From Clostridia bacterium (GTDB lineage Bacteria; Bacillota; Clostridia; TANB77; CAG-508), in NCBI GenBank assembly GCA_900753245.1, contig CAADYJ010000095.1:1-8408 (forward strand): a stretch of 8,408 nucleotides of DNA, written 5' to 3'. The notes under the pieces were generated by a model. That model searched no databases. It was given only the letters and a program-made list of their open reading frames with translations, and was not told the DNA's origin. A program made the translations under genes and the position numbers. Numbering within the stretch: the first letter of the stretch is position 1; the number at the start of each line of letters is the position of its first letter. Of this stretch, positions 1 through 5,972 are shown piece after piece.

Positions 1-8
1 AATAAGCT

Positions 9-27
9 AAAATGGCCCGTCCCTAAT
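9..27 (-). repeat. Partial copy of the GGGAC-type extragenic repeat
   Basis: On the minus strand this reads ATTAGGGACGGGCCATTTT. It begins with the same nine bases, ATTAGGGAC, as the left arm of the palindrome at 2982-3015. It sits just downstream of the permease stop codon. It is not a good hairpin by itself and may be a degenerate or half copy. The window ends too close to judge its full extent. Confidence 0.4.
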
Positions 28-40
28 AGTTTACTAAATT

Positions 41-836
41 TTATTTTTTTACAAATATTTTTTCTAATACGGCAACAGTCTGATACATTAGATACGCTAC
101 AACTGCAAGTATTACAACACTTGTCATTACTAAATCCAATTGAAATACTTGCCCTCCATATACTATTAAATATCCAAGTCCTGCCTTTGACACTAAAAAC
201 TCACCCGTTATAACTCCTACTAAAGATAACCCTATATTTACTTTCAATGAGTTAAAAAATGTGTGTTTATTTGCTGGTATTATAATTTTTGTCAGTATTT
301 GAAATTTATTTGCTCTAAACGTTTTAGCCATTTTTATTAATTCTTTATCTGTATTTAGAAAACCATTTAATATTTCTAGTATTGTTACTATTAATGAAAT
401 TGCAAGTGCCATTACTATTATTGCTGGCATTCCTGCTCCTACCCATATTATAATAACTGGTCCGAAGTGCTACTTTTGGTAAACTATTTAGTACCACTAA
501 AAATGGTTCTGAAACTTTGGATAAGAATTTAGACCACCATAGTATTACTGCTATAATTGCTCCTAAAAAACTTCCCAATAAAAATCCAATTAATGTTTCT
601 ATACAAGTAACTTTTAAGTGCTCTAATAAATTATTGGACGATAAATTCAAAAATGTTTTAACCATACGTGAAGGTTGACTCATTATGAAGCTATCTATTA
701 CTCCTTTATTTGCTAATACTTCCCATAAAACAATAATTCCTATTACTATTCCAAATTGAATTATTTTTATTGAAATTTTTTCTATTCTTTTTTTCTTTAA
801 ATATTGTTTTCTTTCTTCTGATAATTGTTTATTCAT
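41..836 (-). pseudogene. ABC importer permease (SsuC/TauC-like), frameshifted
   Basis: Inner-membrane permease of a nitrate/sulfonate/taurine-type ABC importer, which would pair with the ATPase encoded just upstream. The reading frame is broken. Residues 1-124 run from the ATG at 836 through an N-terminal membrane segment (about 24-40, GIVIGIIVLWEVL) to LNSLPKVAL. There one extra base (a G on the plus strand near 464) shifts the frame into a tail ending at 345. Deleting that base restores GPVIIIWVGAG and joins the 41-430 frame, giving about 264 residues, a normal family length. The second half carries the EAA loop (MAKTF-RANKF-QILTKIIIP) and the closing membrane segments (GVITGEFLVSKAGLGYLIVYGG). 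The EAA-loop glycine is Arg (AGA at 314-316). The start at 836 overlaps the ATPase stop by 8 bases; an in-frame ATG at 842 is also possible behind GGAAAGGA. The family call is firm. Whether the break is real or a sequencing error cannot be told from this window. Confidence 0.85.
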
Positions 837-1572
837 GTACATCAAGTCCTTTCCATAAGTAATCATAGTATTTACTGAACTTTGGACTTTCCCTACAATT
901 TAATGGCGTTCTATTTTCCATTTCAAAATCGATTTTACATATTTCCTTTACTATAGCTGGTCTATTACTTAGTATAATTACTCTATCTGACATACTTATT
1001 GCTTCTGATATATCATGAGTTACTATTAATGCTGTTATATTTTCTTTCCTTAAAATATCATAAATATCTTTTGTAACCATTATTCTAGTTTGATAATCTA
1101 ATGCAGAAAAAGCTTCATCTAATAATAGAATTTTAGGCTTTATTGCTAATGTTCTAATTAATGCCGCTCTTTGTCTCATTCCTCCAGATAGTTGATTTGG
1201 ATATTTATCTTTAAATTCATATAAATTGTATTTTTTAAGTAAGTTTTCCACATATCTTACATTTTCTGTGGTTTTCATTTTTCTTATTTCTAATCCAAAC
1301 ATAACATTTTTATATATTGTTAACCATTCTAGCAAACTGTCCTTTTGTAGCATGTATCCTATTTGACCATCTATTTGTATTTCACCAGAATTTTTATCTT
1401 CTAGACCTGCAATTATTGATAATATTGTAGATTTTCCACAGCCACTTGGTCCAATAATACTAACAAATTCGCCTTCTTTTACTGAAAAACTTATATCTTT
1501 TAATGCTTCTACTTCTCCATTTTTTGCTTGATATTTTTTTGTAATATTTTTTACTTTTAAAATATCTTTCAT
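829..1572 (-). CDS. ABC transporter ATP-binding protein (SsuB/TauB-like)
   Basis: Cytoplasmic ATPase subunit of a nitrate/sulfonate/taurine-type importer; it hydrolyses ATP to drive uptake through the adjacent permease. All nucleotide-binding motifs are intact, numbered from the chosen start: Walker A GPSGCGKST at 41-49, Q-loop MLQKD with Q76, signature LSGGMRQR at 128-135, Walker B ILLLDE at 148-153 followed by D-loop SALD, and switch histidine in THD (H186). The length of 247 residues is normal. The ATG at 1572 was chosen because AGGTG (1577-1581) sits 4 bases upstream and the protein then begins MKDILKVKNITKKY, the family's usual first strand. Upstream in-frame ATGs would add 22 residues without a ribosome site or homology. 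The stop overlaps the permease start, so translational coupling is likely. The substrate cannot be named: the binding-protein gene is absent here and may lie beyond the left edge. Confidence 0.93.
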   Translation of the reverse strand: MKDILKVKNITKKYQAKNGEVEALKDISFSVKEGEFVSIIGPSGCGKSTILSIIAGLEDKNSGEIQIDGQIGYMLQKDSLLEWLTIYKNVMFGLEIRKMKTTENVRYVENLLKKYNLYEFKDKYPNQLSGGMRQRAALIRTLAIKPKILLLDEAFSALDYQTRIMVTKDIYDILRKENITALIVTHDISEAISMSDRVIILSNRPAIVKEICKIDFEMENRTPLNCRESPKFSKYYDYLWKGLDVHE

Positions 1573-1576
1573 ATTG

Positions 1577-1581
1577 CACCT
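1577..1581 (-). promoter_or_regulatory. Ribosome binding site deciding the ABC ATPase start
   Basis: AGGTG on the minus strand lies 4 bases before the ATG at 1572. It supports that start over in-frame ATGs at 1638 and 1605, which have no comparable site. Confidence 0.65.
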
Positions 1582-1686
1582 ACTTTCATGAACTTTTTGA
1601 AACATTACTTTTAGCTCGTCTGTTTCTTTTTTGTTCATTTTTATGTTATATAATATTTTATGTCGTTAAATGTCTTTTGGTGCTTT

Positions 1687-2919
1687 TTATATTCTTATTG
1701 TTGTACCTGCATATATTAAATTTGGATTTTGAATTCTATTTAATCTTACTATTGTAGCAATTGGTACTCCATATCTTCTTGATATTGACCAAAGAGTATC
1801 TCCGTATTGTATTTTATATAGTGTATGATTTAAGTCATATCTATGGGTTGGTATTATTAATCTTTGACCTACATATATTAAATTTATGTTTCTTATATTA
1901 TTTTCCTCTGCTATTGCTCTTGCTGTTGTTCCAAATTCTAAAGCTATTTTATTTAATGTATCTCCTCTTTGAACAATATAAATAGTTTGCCCTGAAGTTG
2001 AGTTTCCATCTGTATCTGATTCAACTTCTCCACTTGGTACTATTAGTGTATTTCCCGCATAAATTAAATTTGGGTTTGCTATATTATTTAATTCTACAAG
2101 TCTTTGCACTGTTGTATTATACTTTATAGCTATTCTACTTAAAGTATCTCCTCTTTGTATAATTATTGTTGTCGTTCCTCCTGCTGATGGTTTATTTGTA
2201 TTATCAGGCAATGGAATTTCTGAACTTTCATTTAATAATATTTCTTCTGTAAATTTATCTCTATCTACATACCCATTTATTCCTGATATTTCCCCTGCAT
2301 CTGTGTATTGCCACCCTATCCAATTATTCCAATTTCCATTTGATGTAGGCTCTTGTACTTCATATTGAGCTACCCATATTGGATAATTTGTAAGTTCTCC
2401 ACTAAAAACGTTGGAAGCATTGCTTGTGTCACTGTATATAACCATTTTTTTACCACTTAAATTTTCTACTGTTTTCATAAAAGTTAGGCCTATTTCATTT
2501 ATTTCTTCTCTATTCAAACTTCCAAAGCTTTCAAAATCCATTGCCAATCTACAATCTGGTGTCTTCCCTGAAATTGTAGATACAAAAAAATTTGCCTGTT
2601 TTATTGCATCATTTATACTTCTTGCTGTTAAATAATGATAAAATCCAACTTTTAACCCATTTGCTTTTGCATTAGAATAATTTTGATTAAAATAGGGATC
2701 CACAAAGTTTGTTCCTTCACTTGCTTTCATATATACAATTTGTATGCCACTATTTACTACTTGCTTATAGTCTATATTTCCTTGCCAACCACTTACATCT
2801 ATTCCTTCATATATATTTGAACTGGATGGTCCAAACGCATATACTGGTGCTATTAACACATACATTGGCATGGTAATTACTATTAGTACACTTACAAGTA
2901 TTTTTCTTATATTTTTCAT
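1687..2919 (-). CDS. Secreted GH25 lysozyme with three LysM repeats
   Basis: Predicted exported N-acetylmuramidase cutting the glycan strands of peptidoglycan, held to the wall by LysM repeats. The 410-residue protein has a signal peptide (about 1-28: basic start, hydrophobic core, VYA ending). A GH25 domain follows at about 37-228, with GIDVSGWQ (D41), the catalytic pair in AMDFE (D128, E130), WVAQYE at 182-187 and the closing GWQYTDAGEISGI (202-214). A Pro/Ser/Gly/Thr-rich linker leads to LysM repeats at about 252-295, 312-356 and 367-410, each with a (Q)RGDTL- or YGDTL-like opening and an NPNLIYAG- or NINLIYVG-like end. The protein stops right at the end of the third repeat. The start at 2919 has GAGAGGTG five bases upstream; the frame extends 44 codons further back through the palindrome region, but that part looks non-coding. 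No clear terminator follows, so some read-through toward the ABC genes is possible. Likely in cell-wall turnover, spore germination or mother-cell lysis; which one cannot be told. Confidence 0.93.
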   Translation of the reverse strand: MKNIRKILVSVLIVITMPMYVLIAPVYAFGPSSSNIYEGIDVSGWQGNIDYKQVVNSGIQIVYMKASEGTNFVDPYFNQNYSNAKANGLKVGFYHYLTARSINDAIKQANFFVSTISGKTPDCRLAMDFESFGSLNREEINEIGLTFMKTVENLSGKKMVIYSDTSNASNVFSGELTNYPIWVAQYEVQEPTSNGNWNNWIGWQYTDAGEISGINGYVDRDKFTEEILLNESSEIPLPDNTNKPSAGGTTTIIIQRGDTLSRIAIKYNTTVQRLVELNNIANPNLIYAGNTLIVPSGEVESDTDGNSTSGQTIYIVQRGDTLNKIALEFGTTARAIAEENNIRNINLIYVGQRLIIPTHRYDLNHTLYKIQYGDTLWSISRRYGVPIATIVRLNRIQNPNLIYAGTTIRI

Positions 2920-2924
2920 ATTTT

Positions 2925-2932
2925 CACCTCTC
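2925..2932 (-). promoter_or_regulatory. Ribosome binding site of the GH25 gene
   Basis: GAGAGGTG on the minus strand, five bases before the ATG at 2919. It decides that start against a 44-codon upstream extension of the frame. Confidence 0.8.
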
Positions 2933-2981
2933 TTTTTGTAGTTTATATATTTTATAAAAATGAGATACTTTTTGTGATTAC

Positions 2982-3015
2982 TTTTCCAATTAGGGACAGT
3001 CCCCAATTGGGAAAA
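2982..3015. repeat. 34-bp near-palindrome, REP/MITE-like
   Basis: The left arm TTTTCCAATTAGGGAC (2982-2997) and the right arm GTCCCCAATTGGGAAAA (2999-3015) are inverted copies around a central A. They differ by one substitution and one extra base. It lies in the 171-bp gap between the divergent GH25 and flippase genes. It is not followed by a T-run on either strand, so it does not look like an intrinsic terminator. Its GC-rich core contrasts with the surrounding AT-rich DNA. The ATTAGGGAC half recurs at the left edge of the window. Alternatives are an operator between the divergent genes or an extragenic repeat mobilised by a tyrosine transposase; the second reading rests on general resemblance only. 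Confidence 0.7.
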
Positions 3016-3080
3016 TGTTACAATTTGTGACATAGTTAAAAGATACGTCATTTTTTTATTTTTACTTCATAAAATTATTT

Positions 3081-3086
3081 AGGTGA
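3081..3086 (+). promoter_or_regulatory. Ribosome binding site with TTG start of the flippase gene
   Basis: AGGTGA lies four bases before a TTG codon at 3091. No in-frame ATG nearby has a better site, so a TTG start is the best reading. Confidence 0.65.
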
Positions 3087-3090
3087 TTTT

Positions 3091-4584
3091 TTGAGAAAAG
3101 TTAAGTTATTTTTATTTAATGGATTTTTGCTTACTGTTACTTCTCTTTTTTTAAGAAGTATAGGTATGTTTTTTGGTATATATATTTCTAATAAAATAGG
3201 TAGTGAAGCCGTTGGCGTATATTCTTTAATTATGTCTGTATATATGCTTTTTGTTACTTTTGCAAGTTCTGGAATTCATCTTGCTACTTCTAGAATTGTC
3301 TCTGAACAGTTAGCTTTTGGAAATGATAGACACATTAAATTTGCTGTTAGAAAATGTATATTATATAGTTTTATTACTGGAACTGTTGCTTTTTTAGTTT
3401 TATATTTTCTTGCACCTTTTATTTCTATTTATTGTTTACATGAAAAAGTAAGTTCTTTTTGTCTTAAACTTATGGGTGTCAGCCTACCTTTTTTAGCTAT
3501 GAGTTGTAGCATTAATGGGTACTTTTCTGCTATTCGCAATGTAAAGAAAACTGCTATTTGCCAAGTTTTTGAACAAATTCTAAAAATTAGTTTTATACTA
3601 TTTTTTATGAGTATTTTTTCTACAGACAATATTGAATATACCTGTATCTGTCTTGTTCTTGGTAGCTGTATATCTGAAATATTATCTTTTTTTGCACTTT
3701 TTATTTTTTATAAAAACGATTTTAAAAATAATACTTCCACATTTGACAAAAGATTTTCTTTTACTAAGCAGATTTTAAAAATAACTCTTCCTATAGCTTT
3801 TACCTCATACATTCGCTCTGGTCTTTCTACTTTAAAACAAATTTTAATTCCTACTCGTTTAGAGAAATCTGGTCTTTCTTGTGAAAGTGCCTTATCTAAA
3901 TATGGTATTATAAATGGTATGGCTATGCCTCTTATAATGTTTCCTTGCAGTTTTATTTCTTCTTTTAGTATGCTTCTTATTCCTGAATTTTCTTATTTGA
4001 ATGCTAAAAAAAATTTTGAAAAGATTAATTTTGCTATTTGTAAAATTCTAAAATTCTGCTTTATTTTTTCTTTTTTAATTATGGGAATTTTTTGGTGTTT
4101 CTCTGATAAACTTTCTTTTTACATTTATAAGGATGAAGGAGTTTCTATTTTTATAAAAATTTTATCTCCTTTAGTTGTTCTTATGTATGTTGATAATGTA
4201 GTTGATGGAATTTTAAAGGGACTTGATAAACAAGTCTCTGTTATGGGAATTAATATTTTAGATTTATTAATTAGTGTTACTTTAATATATTTTTTACTTC
4301 CTATACAAGGAATTAAAGGATATATTGTTGTTTTGTTTGTAAGTGAAATTTTAAATGGTCTTGTTAGTTTATGTTTGTTAATAAAGGAAACTAAAATTAA
4401 ATTTGATTTTGTTAATTGGATTTTTAAACCTGGATTATCTCTCGTTTTGTTAAATTTTATTGTTAAAGGATTTTGTTGCAATTCTGTTTTTGAATTAATT
4501 ATACAAATTTTATTATTTGTTGTTTTTTATTTTATAATTGTCGCCTTATTCAAAGGTCTTGTTAAATCAGATCTAAAATTCTGA
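3091..4584 (+). CDS. SpoVB/MurJ-type flippase (oligosaccharide flippase family)
   Basis: Polytopic membrane protein of the MATE-like exporter superfamily. Members flip lipid-linked precursors such as lipid II or other undecaprenyl-linked glycans across the cytoplasmic membrane. The 497 residues form many long hydrophobic segments, about 12-14 by eye. The N-terminal part matches the SpoVB/polysaccharide-flippase pattern: LRSIGMFFGIYISNKIGSEA, then VGVYSLIMSVYMLFVTFASS, then GIHLATSRIVSEQ. The length is close to SpoVB (about 520). Translation starts at TTG 3091 behind AGGTGA, and the gene ends in a strong hairpin at 4589-4628. It diverges from a peptidoglycan hydrolase gene, which fits a role in wall or spore-cortex synthesis, but the substrate is inferred. 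It could instead serve capsule or another surface polymer, though no glycosyltransferases are nearby. No convincing vegetative promoter was found in the 171-bp upstream gap; a sporulation sigma factor is possible but I could not match a consensus. Confidence 0.85.
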   Translation: MRKVKLFLFNGFLLTVTSLFLRSIGMFFGIYISNKIGSEAVGVYSLIMSVYMLFVTFASSGIHLATSRIVSEQLAFGNDRHIKFAVRKCILYSFITGTVAFLVLYFLAPFISIYCLHEKVSSFCLKLMGVSLPFLAMSCSINGYFSAIRNVKKTAICQVFEQILKISFILFFMSIFSTDNIEYTCICLVLGSCISEILSFFALFIFYKNDFKNNTSTFDKRFSFTKQILKITLPIAFTSYIRSGLSTLKQILIPTRLEKSGLSCESALSKYGIINGMAMPLIMFPCSFISSFSMLLIPEFSYLNAKKNFEKINFAICKILKFCFIFSFLIMGIFWCFSDKLSFYIYKDEGVSIFIKILSPLVVLMYVDNVVDGILKGLDKQVSVMGINILDLLISVTLIYFLLPIQGIKGYIVVLFVSEILNGLVSLCLLIKETKIKFDFVNWIFKPGLSLVLLNFIVKGFCCNSVFELIIQILLFVVFYFIIVALFKGLVKSDLKF

Positions 4585-4588
4585 TATA

Positions 4589-4628
4589 AAAACACCATCT
4601 GCACTTATTTAAATGCAAATGGTGTTTT
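4589..4628. terminator. Bidirectional hairpin terminator between convergent genes
   Basis: The left arm AAAACACCATCTGCA (4589-4603) pairs with TGCAAATGGTGTTTT (4614-4628) with a single mismatch, leaving a 10-base loop. Reading plus, the right arm ends in TTTT; reading minus, it ends in a five-T tract followed by ATAT. It lies between the stops of the flippase gene (4584) and the minus-strand gene (4632), so it can serve both. Confidence 0.85.
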
Positions 4629-4631
4629 AGG

Positions 4632-5204
4632 TTAGACATTTTCTAAGCAGAATTCTTTCATTCTTTCTTCATTTTTACTCAAATAAATTTCTAAAAAATT
4701 GCTACAAACTTTATCGTTTTTAGGAAAGGATGTTAAATATTCTTCTTTAATTTCTAACACATTTATTAATCCTTCTTCGCGATAAATAAGCATGAGTGCA
4801 TACACTTCCTCTTTTGAGGTAACAATTATTGTTTGCTTCTCCCTTTTTATCTGTAACAAAGTTCTATAAATTTGTCCTCTTAAATCCCACATCCATTTAG
4901 ACCAAGGACTCTTTTCTTCTTCTATATTTTTTATTTTTTCATATTTTTGATGAATAATTAGTTCTAATTCTGCCTTTTCTAGCTCCAGTTCTGCCTCTGT
5001 ATACTTAAAGCTAATGTACTTATAAATTGGACTCTCAGTATCTCTCATTGCTGTCAATACTTCTTTCACCTTTTCCAAGTTTTTTTCTTCAACTGTTGAA
5101 TCTACCTCTTCTAGTTCTTTTTCTAACCGTTTTACTTCTGCATATGCAATATAAAAGCTATTGCATAGACTTTTAAAATAACTTTGTAATGTGTCCCGTT
5201 TCAT
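4632..5204 (-). CDS. Hypothetical Glu/Lys-rich, probably coiled-coil protein
   Basis: I do not recognise a family. The 190-residue protein has no signal peptide or membrane segment and is rich in Glu, Lys and Leu. Heptad-like stretches at about 20-50 (AEVKRLEKELEEVD) and 70-100 (EAELELEKAELELIIHQKYEKIKNIEEE) suggest a helical hairpin or coiled coil. A Trp-rich patch follows (SPWSKWMWDLRGQIY, about 98-112), then a mixed C-terminal half with two cysteines (CSNFLEIYL and EFCLENV). It is probably a soluble cytoplasmic protein. The ATG at 5204 was chosen because a near-perfect AAGGAGG (5210-5216) stands five bases upstream; the in-frame ATG at 5222 has no such site. A TTGAGT-17-TATATT promoter lies at 5253-5281. 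GC is about 30% by hand count, above the large flanking genes. It is transcribed divergently from the orphan gene at 5440. Its function is unknown. Confidence 0.8.
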   Translation of the reverse strand: MKRDTLQSYFKSLCNSFYIAYAEVKRLEKELEEVDSTVEEKNLEKVKEVLTAMRDTESPIYKYISFKYTEAELELEKAELELIIHQKYEKIKNIEEEKSPWSKWMWDLRGQIYRTLLQIKREKQTIIVTSKEEVYALMLIYREEGLINVLEIKEEYLTSFPKNDKVCSNFLEIYLSKNEERMKEFCLENV

Positions 5205-5209
5205 AGTGT

Positions 5210-5216
5210 CCTCCTT
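5210..5216 (-). promoter_or_regulatory. Strong ribosome binding site (AAGGAGG)
   Basis: AAGGAGG on the minus strand, five bases before the ATG at 5204. It fixes the start of the hypothetical coiled-coil gene and rejects the ATG at 5222. Confidence 0.85.
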
Positions 5217-5232
5217 CAACAAATTATTTTAA

Positions 5233-5260
5233 TTGACATGTTACTGCTAATTAATATAAC
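5233..5260 (+). promoter_or_regulatory. Possible distal sigma-A-like promoter for the orphan gene
   Basis: TTGACA (5233-5238) and TATAAC (5255-5260) are separated by 16 bases. The -10 overlaps the -10 of the opposing minus-strand promoter almost base for base. If active, it would give the orphan gene a leader of about 170 bases containing the hairpin at 5282-5309. It may also be chance in AT-rich DNA. Confidence 0.4.
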
Positions 5261-5281
5261 ACAACATTTAACATAACTCAA
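5253..5281 (-). promoter_or_regulatory. Sigma-A-like promoter for the coiled-coil gene
   Basis: On the minus strand TTGAGT (5276-5281) and TATATT (5253-5258) are separated by 17 bases, matching the vegetative consensus at 4/6 and 5/6 positions. Transcription would start near 5246, about 40 bases before the ATG at 5204. In such AT-rich DNA the -10 alone would mean little; the spacing and position make it plausible. Confidence 0.55.
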
Positions 5282-5309
5282 GTAATTTTATACTTTTAAT
5301 ATAAATTAC
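5282..5309. repeat. AT-rich inverted repeat in the divergent promoter region
   Basis: GTAATTTTATA and TATAAATTAC are inverted copies with one bulged base, around a short loop. The repeat lies between the distal and proximal plus-strand promoter candidates, immediately upstream of the minus-strand -35. It could be an operator or a weak leader hairpin. AT richness makes chance a real alternative. Confidence 0.3.
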
Positions 5310-5363
5310 GCTTATTCTTTTGTATCTTATTTTTTAAAGACGTACTATTTTTTAAGAAATTTA

Positions 5364-5392
5364 TTGACATTTTACATAATGTTTGATATTAT
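5364..5392 (+). promoter_or_regulatory. Near-consensus sigma-A promoter of the orphan gene
   Basis: TTGACA (5364-5369), a 17-base spacer, then TATTAT (5387-5392): a perfect -35, a 5/6 -10 and optimal spacing. Transcription would begin near 5399, about 40 bases before the ATG at 5440. Just upstream, TATTTTTTAA occurs twice (5328-5337 and 5346-5355). This is the clearest promoter in the window and predicts substantial vegetative expression. Confidence 0.8.
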
Positions 5393-5424
5393 GTTTTAGT
5401 TACAATTAAATAATTTTTAATTTG

Positions 5425-5431
5425 AAAGGAG
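5425..5431 (+). promoter_or_regulatory. Ribosome binding site of the orphan gene
   Basis: AAAGGAG lies eight bases before the ATG at 5440. An in-frame TTG at 5422 would overlap this site and is therefore rejected as the start. Confidence 0.8.
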
Positions 5432-5439
5432 ATATCTAT

Positions 5440-5928
5440 ATGCTTCAACATTGTGGAAAAGTATTCTTTAAAGTAGCTACCATCGACCGGAAAAAGGATT
5501 CCCCTACACCTACCATCTATCTCGATATAATAGAGAGGAGTTCTAGCCGTTTCTTGGGTCAAATTAGATACAATCATGATCCAAATTACGACAAGTCTCC
5601 TCATGGTATTCGGATGGCTTTTGACGTAGTAGATCCTAGATTACTTGATCCATCAAGAAGTAGTAGTTTGTTAGAAGACATTATTGTCGGAGGAATGATT
5701 TGGCTTACTATGGACCCACACCGTACTTATGATTTTAGACCTAAGGTATATATGTCTATTCATTCTTATGATGCAGATCCGGACATTATGAAAATCATTA
5801 ACCAGGCTACACTTGACATTTTAACGAAGCTTGAATGCACGAAGGATGAAAGTAGTGATTTTTGGACATTTTCAAAAATTACGCCTTCTGCACAAGAGTA
5901 TATTTCTTCTATTATTAATAGAGATTAA
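5440..5928 (+). CDS. Orphan hypothetical protein, 162 residues
   Basis: I do not recognise a family. The protein is soluble-looking, with no signal peptide or membrane helix. It opens with a beta-rich stretch (GKVFFKVATIDRKK, then TIYLDIIERSSSRFLGQIRY), followed by an Asp/His/Pro-rich middle (NHDPNYDKSPHGIRMAFDVVDPRLLDP), a hydrophobic segment (IIVGGMIWLTMD, about 81-92), another strand (KVYMSIHSYDADPD) and an alpha-helical C-terminus ending SIINRD. The clustered Asp and His residues could bind metal, but no known motif is visible. Translation starts at ATG 5440 behind AAAGGAG. The gene is a complete monocistronic unit: consensus promoter at 5364-5392 and a perfect hairpin terminator at 5936-5972. 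GC is about 36% by hand count, well above the roughly 25% of its larger neighbours, with codons such as CGG, ACC and GAC. This suggests either horizontal acquisition or strong expression with codon selection. Confidence 0.82.
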   Translation: MLQHCGKVFFKVATIDRKKDSPTPTIYLDIIERSSSRFLGQIRYNHDPNYDKSPHGIRMAFDVVDPRLLDPSRSSSLLEDIIVGGMIWLTMDPHRTYDFRPKVYMSIHSYDADPDIMKIINQATLDILTKLECTKDESSDFWTFSKITPSAQEYISSIINRD

Positions 5929-5935
5929 TATACTC

Positions 5936-5972
5936 AAAAGCAAGAGTGAATCATTTTCACTCTTGCTTTTTT
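5936..5972 (+). terminator. Strong intrinsic terminator of the orphan gene
   Basis: AAAAGCAAGAGTGAA (5936-5950) pairs perfectly with TTCACTCTTGCTTTT (5956-5970) around a five-base loop, and the T-run continues to 5972. It begins eight bases after the stop at 5928. The last Ts form part of the stop codon of the minus-strand P-type ATPase gene (5971-5973). On the minus strand it ends in TTTT and could also stop transcription of that gene. Confidence 0.92.

Noticed and set aside
1573..1686. Promoter or terminator between the GH25 and ABC ATPase genes
   Set aside because: Only AT-rich TATTATATAA-like stretches without a matching -35 and no stable hairpin were found; the ATGTC doublet here is a direct, not inverted, repeat.
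1710..2160. DNA-level repeats such as ATATATTAAATTT inside the GH25 gene
   Set aside because: They are fully explained by the three LysM repeats sharing the sequence NLIYAG or similar.
2982..3015. Palindrome read as an intrinsic terminator
   Set aside because: It lies between the 5' ends of two divergent genes and has no T-run on either side.
2920..3051. 44-codon N-terminal extension of the GH25 protein
   Set aside because: A signal peptide begins right at the ATG at 2919 behind a strong ribosome site, and the extension would translate the palindrome.
4125..4481. 118-codon minus-strand open frame inside the flippase gene
   Set aside because: It lies entirely antisense to a well-supported membrane protein gene, has no ribosome site, and its Thr/Ile/Lys-rich translation looks like an AT-rich shadow.
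5389..5604. 71-codon minus-strand frame covering the orphan gene's start
   Set aside because: It is antisense to the orphan gene and its promoter, with no ribosome site or recognisable product.
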